Part shown: positions 5,933-8,775 of the stretch, piece by piece | Position numbering within the stretch: position 1 is the first letter of the stretch | Layout of the letters: each line of letters begins with the position of its first letter | Origin: Clostridia bacterium | Lineage (GTDB): Bacteria; Bacillota; Clostridia; Oscillospirales; Butyricicoccaceae | Reading direction: 5' to 3' | DNA: 8,775 nt | Assembly: GCA_017560175.1 (NCBI GenBank) | Contig: JAFYOK010000183.1 | Location: forward strand, 1 to 8,775 | Translations under genes and position numbers: made by a program | The notes under the pieces: generated by a model | What the model was told of the DNA's origin: nothing | The model's database searches: none | The model's input: only the letters and a program-made list of their open reading frames with translations

Positions 5933-7032
5933 TATGCCAGTACCAGTGCGGCGGCGGTCAGAATGACAAGGCCGATGACATTGACGATGGTGAAGTGGAT
6001 CATATACTTGCCTGCACTTGCACCTTCGGCACGCAGGTAATACTTAAAGGAGATCAGGCTGGCCAGCGAAGCAATGATGGTGCCCAGGCCGCCCAGGTTG
6101 GTACCGATCAGCAGACCCGTGAGATCTTCGGTGAAGGCCGACAGCAGAACGGCTGCAGGCACATTGGAGATGACCTGGCTGGCCAGTACCGATGTGACCA
6201 TGGCATTCTTGCTCAGCAGGCCGGTCAGCATGGTCTTGACGGCATCCAGGCCGCCCAGATTGCCCGAAAAGACGAAGAAACAGATGAAGGTCAGCAGCAG
6301 CATATAGTCAACCTTGCCCAGCATCTTACGGTCGAAGATCAGCAGGGCTGCCAGGACGATGACGGTGACCAGACGGTAATCGAGGACACGCAGAACAACC
6401 AGCATGGCCAGCAGGAAGAGGATGCCGTAGATACCCAGCAGCTTCTTATTCTTGATGGTTTCGGTCTTTTCAAAAGAGACTTCGATGGGAGTCTCCTTGA
6501 CGGCCAGGGATGCAGCAACAATACCGACCAGGCTGAGGGCCGCATAGAGGCCCAGGACACCCAGATATTCGCCCATACCCATGCCGCTCTTTGTATAAAG
6601 GAAGAGGCTCTGGGGATTGCCCACAGGCAGCGCCATACTGCCCAGGTTGGCGGCGACCGTCTGCAGGACGATGACCGGAATGTACTGGTCTTTACGGCCG
6701 ACGGCACCCAATACCGCAATGGCAAAAGGAACAAAGGTGATGAGCGCGACGTCGTTGGTGATCAGCATGGAGGTAAAGAAAGGCAGCAGCACCAGCATGA
6801 GGCGCAGCTTACGCAGGCCACCGCAGCCGCGGAGCAGCTTCTGGGCCAGCACGTCGAAAAGACCGCAGGCCTGTACGCCGGCAACAACCGCCATCAGGCA
6901 GAAGAGCAGGCCGAGAACCTTCCAGTCGATGTATTCCAGATAGGCTGCCGAGGGAGGCACAGCTGCCATGGACAGGAGGGCACACAGGGCAGAAATGGCC
7001 AGTACCGGCTCCTTCTTGAAAAAGTTTTTCAT
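5932..7032 (-). CDS. Ion transporter superfamily permease (SLC13/ArsB/NhaD-like)
   Basis: The 366-residue protein has about ten to eleven membrane segments in two inverted repeats. Each repeat carries a re-entrant signature: FFTSMLITNDVALITFVPF (85-103) followed by GNPQSLFLY (138-146), and VISNVPAAVLLS (287-298) followed by GTNLGGLGTIIASLASLI (310-327). The TND, GNPQ, SNVP and GTNLGG motifs identify the IT superfamily, which contains dicarboxylate/citrate, sulfate, arsenite and sodium/proton transporters. It is compact beside typical SLC13 members of 430 residues or more, so a citrate label would be unsafe. The ATG at 7032 has a moderate AGAGAG site about 9 nt upstream and follows the DUF1294 gene after 33 bp. 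Its stop overlaps the start of the DMT gene. Confidence 0.88.
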   Translation of the reverse strand: MKNFFKKEPVLAISALCALLSMAAVPPSAAYLEYIDWKVLGLLFCLMAVVAGVQACGLFDVLAQKLLRGCGGLRKLRLMLVLLPFFTSMLITNDVALITFVPFAIAVLGAVGRKDQYIPVIVLQTVAANLGSMALPVGNPQSLFLYTKSGMGMGEYLGVLGLYAALSLVGIVAASLAVKETPIEVSFEKTETIKNKKLLGIYGILFLLAMLVVLRVLDYRLVTVIVLAALLIFDRKMLGKVDYMLLLTFICFFVFSGNLGGLDAVKTMLTGLLSKNAMVTSVLASQVISNVPAAVLLSAFTEDLTGLLIGTNLGGLGTIIASLASLISFKYYLRAEGASAGKYMIHFTIVNVIGLVILTAAALVLA

Positions 7033-7065
7033 AAACAGATTCTCTCTTTAATTGTAGTGATATAG

Positions 7066-7347
7066 CTATTTCAGTCCCGGCATGCCCATCAGCAGCCATG
7101 CAGCCAGACTCAGCTGCAGGACAAAGATGGCCGGCACACCAATGGTGAAGGACTTGTGTTTGGTCTTATGTCGGAAGACTTTCATGCCAAGGAGCAGACC
7201 GATGCTGCCGCCCAGCAATGCCGACAGAAACAGCGTCTTTTCGGGGATACGCCATCTTGCCTTTTTCGCCTTCCATTTATCAATGCCGCACAGCAGAAAG
7301 GCCAGCAGATTAAGGGCTGCCAGCCACAGCAGAACAAGTTTCTCCAC
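7066..7347 (-). CDS. DUF1294 family small membrane protein
   Basis: The 93-residue protein carries the DUF1294 core: FLLCGIDKWKAKKARWRIPEKTLF (17-40), ALLGGSIGLLLGMKVFRHKTKHKSF (43-67), then a C-terminal hydrophobic helix. Three membrane segments and a basic loop with RHKTKHK are predicted. The family is common in bacteria, has no established biochemical role, and includes B. subtilis YsdA. The start is GTG at 7347, immediately after the rsmA stop (TAAGTG, no gap), with GGAGG (7353-7357) 5 nt upstream inside the last codons of rsmA. This arrangement couples its translation to rsmA. Confidence 0.92.
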   Translation of the reverse strand: MEKLVLLWLAALNLLAFLLCGIDKWKAKKARWRIPEKTLFLSALLGGSIGLLLGMKVFRHKTKHKSFTIGVPAIFVLQLSLAAWLLMGMPGLK

Positions 7348-8217
7348 TTAGGCCTCCATGGCCTTGCCGATGGCATTGGTCAGAGCAGCAAAGGCCTGAA
7401 TGTCCAGAGTTTCGCCGCGTGCCGAGGGAGAAATGCCGCAGGATTCCATACATTCCTTCAGCTGATCCTTATTGAGCTGACCGCCGAAGCCTGTACCGAG
7501 GCAGTTGAGCAGGGTCTTTCTGCGCTGGGCAAAGGCTGCCTTGACCACGCGGAAGAAGAGCTTCTCGCTGCAGACATCGACAGGGGGCTCCTCATAGAGA
7601 TCCATACGGACAACGGCAGAATCGACCTTGGGAGAGGGAATGAAGCACTCACGGCCGACATCGAGAATGACGCGTGCCTGTGCGTTGTAGGCAATGTAGG
7701 GTGTGAAGGCACCATACTCCGAAGATCCGGCTTCGGCACAGATGCGGTCGGCAACTTCCTTCTGAACCATAACGGTGATGGTATCAAAGCAGCCCGAATC
7801 GATCAGCGCAGCGATGGCCGGAGATGTGATGTAGTAGGGCAGGTTGGCGCAGGCAACGATACGCTTGGCATCGGGGAAATGCTCCTCGACGATGGCAGGG
7901 ATATCGACCTTCAGAATGTCGCCGGGAACCAGAGTGAAGTTGTCGAACTCGCCCATGGTATCGGCCAGCAGCGCAGGCAGACGCTTGTCCAGCTCGATGG
8001 ATACGACCTTCTTGGCGCGCTTGCACAGTTCCTGGGTCAGCGTACCGATACCGGGGCCGACTTCCAGAACGCAGGTCTCTTCATCGATGCCTGCACCCTC
8101 AGCAATGTCGAAGGGAACCCAGGCTTCGCAGAGGAAGTTCTGGCCCAGACCCTTGGAAAAAGAAAAGCCGTGCTTTGCCAGCAGAACTTTAATGACGTCC
8201 ATATTACAAAGATCCAT
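7348..8217 (-). CDS. rsmA: 16S rRNA (adenine1518/1519-N6) dimethyltransferase
   Basis: RsmA (KsgA) uses S-adenosylmethionine to dimethylate two adjacent adenines in the last helix of 16S rRNA during 30S maturation; loss gives kasugamycin resistance. The 289-residue protein has every expected motif: SKGLGQNFL (21-29), the SAM loop LEVGPGIGTLT (51-61), the acidic ribose ligand SIELD (73-77), GDIL (99-102), the catalytic NLPYYITSP (125-133), QKEVADRI (152-159), FIPSPKVDSAVV (192-203), and FAQRRKTLLN (229-238) in the C-terminal domain. AAAGGAG lies 9 nt upstream of the ATG at 8217. It is the first gene of a probable five-gene operon, with DUF1294 starting directly after its stop. Confidence 0.97.
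   Translation of the reverse strand: MDLCNMDVIKVLLAKHGFSFSKGLGQNFLCEAWVPFDIAEGAGIDEETCVLEVGPGIGTLTQELCKRAKKVVSIELDKRLPALLADTMGEFDNFTLVPGDILKVDIPAIVEEHFPDAKRIVACANLPYYITSPAIAALIDSGCFDTITVMVQKEVADRICAEAGSSEYGAFTPYIAYNAQARVILDVGRECFIPSPKVDSAVVRMDLYEEPPVDVCSEKLFFRVVKAAFAQRRKTLLNCLGTGFGGQLNKDQLKECMESCGISPSARGETLDIQAFAALTNAIGKAMEA
7353..7357 (-). promoter_or_regulatory. Ribosome binding site for the DUF1294 GTG start, inside rsmA
   Basis: On the minus strand the end of rsmA reads ATGGAGGCCTAA and is followed directly by GTG. GGAGG is 5 nt from the GTG, supporting use of this non-ATG start rather than a later one. Confidence 0.75.
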
Positions 8218-8264
8218 AAAATAATACTCCTTTACAGATAATATTCGCTAATATTTCATCTTCC

Positions 8265-8293
8265 AGTTTAGCACACAGCCACCCCGGACGCAA
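8265..8293 (-). promoter_or_regulatory. Promoter of rsmA and the downstream operon
   Basis: On the minus strand TTGCGT (8288-8293) and TAAACT (8265-8270) are 17 bp apart, and TGC before the -10 gives an extended -10 element. Transcription would begin near 8258, about 40 nt before the rsmA ATG. The -35 abuts the hairpin at 8295-8325. A second -10-like TATTAT lies nearer the gene but has no matching -35. Confidence 0.55.
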
Positions 8294-8294
8294 G

Positions 8295-8325
8295 AGGAGC
8301 CGCAGGCTTTTGCCCTGCGGCTCCT
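8295..8325 (-). terminator. GC-rich hairpin after the GNAT gene (probable terminator, no clear U-tract)
   Basis: AGGAGCCGCAGG and CCTGCGGCTCCT form a perfect 12-bp stem around a 7-nt loop (GCAAAAG on the minus strand), 7 nt after the GNAT stop codon. The minus strand continues CTTGCGTCC, so there is no proper U-tract. It may terminate weakly, protect the 3' end, or allow some read-through into rsmA. Its 3' edge is one base from the rsmA -35. Confidence 0.6.
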
Positions 8326-8332
8326 TTGGAAA

Positions 8333-8775
8333 TCATAATACAATGTGCCAGACGGCAAGGCCATCCCCATCGGTATGGCTGTAGGCTGCCCCAAGAGGTT
8401 CAATAATGCGGATACTGGCGACATTCTCGGGTACTGCTTCAAGGACGATCTCGCAGATCCCCTCTTCCCTCGCCTTTTCGATCAGGGCTTTGGAAATTTC
8501 TCGGGCATATCCCCTGCCCCAATATTCGGGTGCAAGGATCCATCCCAGTTCCCATTTATCCTTCTGCCCCATGAAGGGATGCCAGATGACGTGACCGATG
8601 GGCAGGCCGCTTTCCCGCAGACACAGACAATAGACCAGATGGCCGCAGGTGCGGATGAACGCTTCTGCCTTGGCCACGTCGAATACAGGCTCGATATACC
8701 GCATGGCCTCGGCATCGCCCAGCCATGCAAGGGCAGACTCGGCATCCTTTGCCGTAAAAGAACGAAGATACAGGC
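8333..8775 (-). CDS. GNAT family N-acetyltransferase, C-terminal part (5' end off the window)
   Basis: The minus-strand frame stays open to the right edge, giving 146 visible residues; the ATG at 8702-8704 is internal, because the upstream codons encode LYLRSFTAKDAESALAWLGD, a normal GNAT N-terminal strand and helix. The acetyl-CoA motif is WELGWILAPEYWGRGYARE, followed by a helix ISKALIEKAREEG and the strand plus helix IVLEAVPENVASIRIIEPLGA, as in RimJ/RimL-type acetyltransferases that modify protein N-termini, amino acids or antibiotics. The substrate cannot be inferred. Only about the first 5-15 residues are probably missing. It is followed by a hairpin and then the separate rsmA promoter. 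Confidence 0.92.
   Translation of the reverse strand, partial: LYLRSFTAKDAESALAWLGDAEAMRYIEPVFDVAKAEAFIRTCGHLVYCLCLRESGLPIGHVIWHPFMGQKDKWELGWILAPEYWGRGYAREISKALIEKAREEGICEIVLEAVPENVASIRIIEPLGAAYSHTDGDGLAVWHIVL

Noticed and set aside
7051..7056. TACAAT on the minus strand as an internal promoter for the IT-superfamily permease
   Set aside because: The -10 is good but the hexamer 17 bp upstream (CGGGAC) is nothing like a -35 and there is no extended -10.
5995..7065. A 356-codon plus-strand open frame opposite the IT-superfamily permease
   Set aside because: Same antisense composition (Gln, Asp, His, Gly runs), no ribosome binding site, and the minus strand carries clear TND, GNPQ and SNVP motifs.
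7156..8241. A 361-codon plus-strand open frame over rsmA and DUF1294
   Set aside because: It spans the junction of two well-identified minus-strand genes and has no recognisable domain or ribosome binding site.
8702..8704. ATG as the start of the GNAT gene
   Set aside because: The frame remains open and GNAT-like (LYLRSFTAKDAE...) up to the window edge, so this methionine is internal.

Overview
The window looks like chromosomal core and near-core DNA from a low-to-mid-GC Gram-positive anaerobe, most likely a Clostridia member of the Oscillospiraceae/Ruminococcaceae (Faecalibacterium, Gemmiger or Subdoligranulum type). The signs are strong AGGAGG-type ribosome binding sites, a lipobox lipoprotein, the small Firmicute families DUF951 and DUF1294, a free-standing triple-S1 protein, and compact intergenic terminators. 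The genus is a guess; nothing here fixes it. I see no rRNA, tRNA, CRISPR array, insertion sequence, phage gene or integration site.

Left part (1-2010): the start of a lipoprotein gene on the minus strand, cut by the window edge, diverges from a plus-strand pair. That pair is an AEC-family (auxin efflux carrier type) permease followed 27 bp later by ribulose-phosphate 3-epimerase (rpe). A perfect 30-nt palindrome plus T-run ends this unit and separates it from the convergent S1-domain gene.

Middle part (2012-3730): an S1 RNA-binding protein (minus) diverges from a small plus-strand operon of two cysteine-containing proteins, DUF951 and an unrecognised 148-residue protein with CxxC and CC motifs. 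The DUF951 promoter is well formed (extended -10) and is flanked by an exact 10-bp inverted repeat. The operon ends at a second terminator whose stem shares the core GCCGTATGG with the first.

Right part (3731-8775): five minus-strand genes in the order of transcription are rsmA (KsgA, 16S rRNA dimethyladenosine transferase), a DUF1294 membrane protein, an ion-transporter-superfamily (SLC13/ArsB-like) permease, a DMT-family EamA exporter, and a MATE efflux protein. Junctions are 0 bp, 33 bp, a 1-nt TAATG overlap and 21 bp, so they probably form one operon. It starts from a promoter just upstream of rsmA and ends at the shared bidirectional terminator. Upstream lies a GNAT acetyltransferase gene, truncated by the window edge, followed by a GC-rich hairpin that abuts the rsmA promoter.

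Most of the window is ordinary housekeeping and transport. The points most worth following are the two-gene cysteine-motif operon, the packing of three unrelated transporter families behind an rRNA methyltransferase, and the recurring terminator stem. I did not find a convincing new defence, mobile or RNA system.
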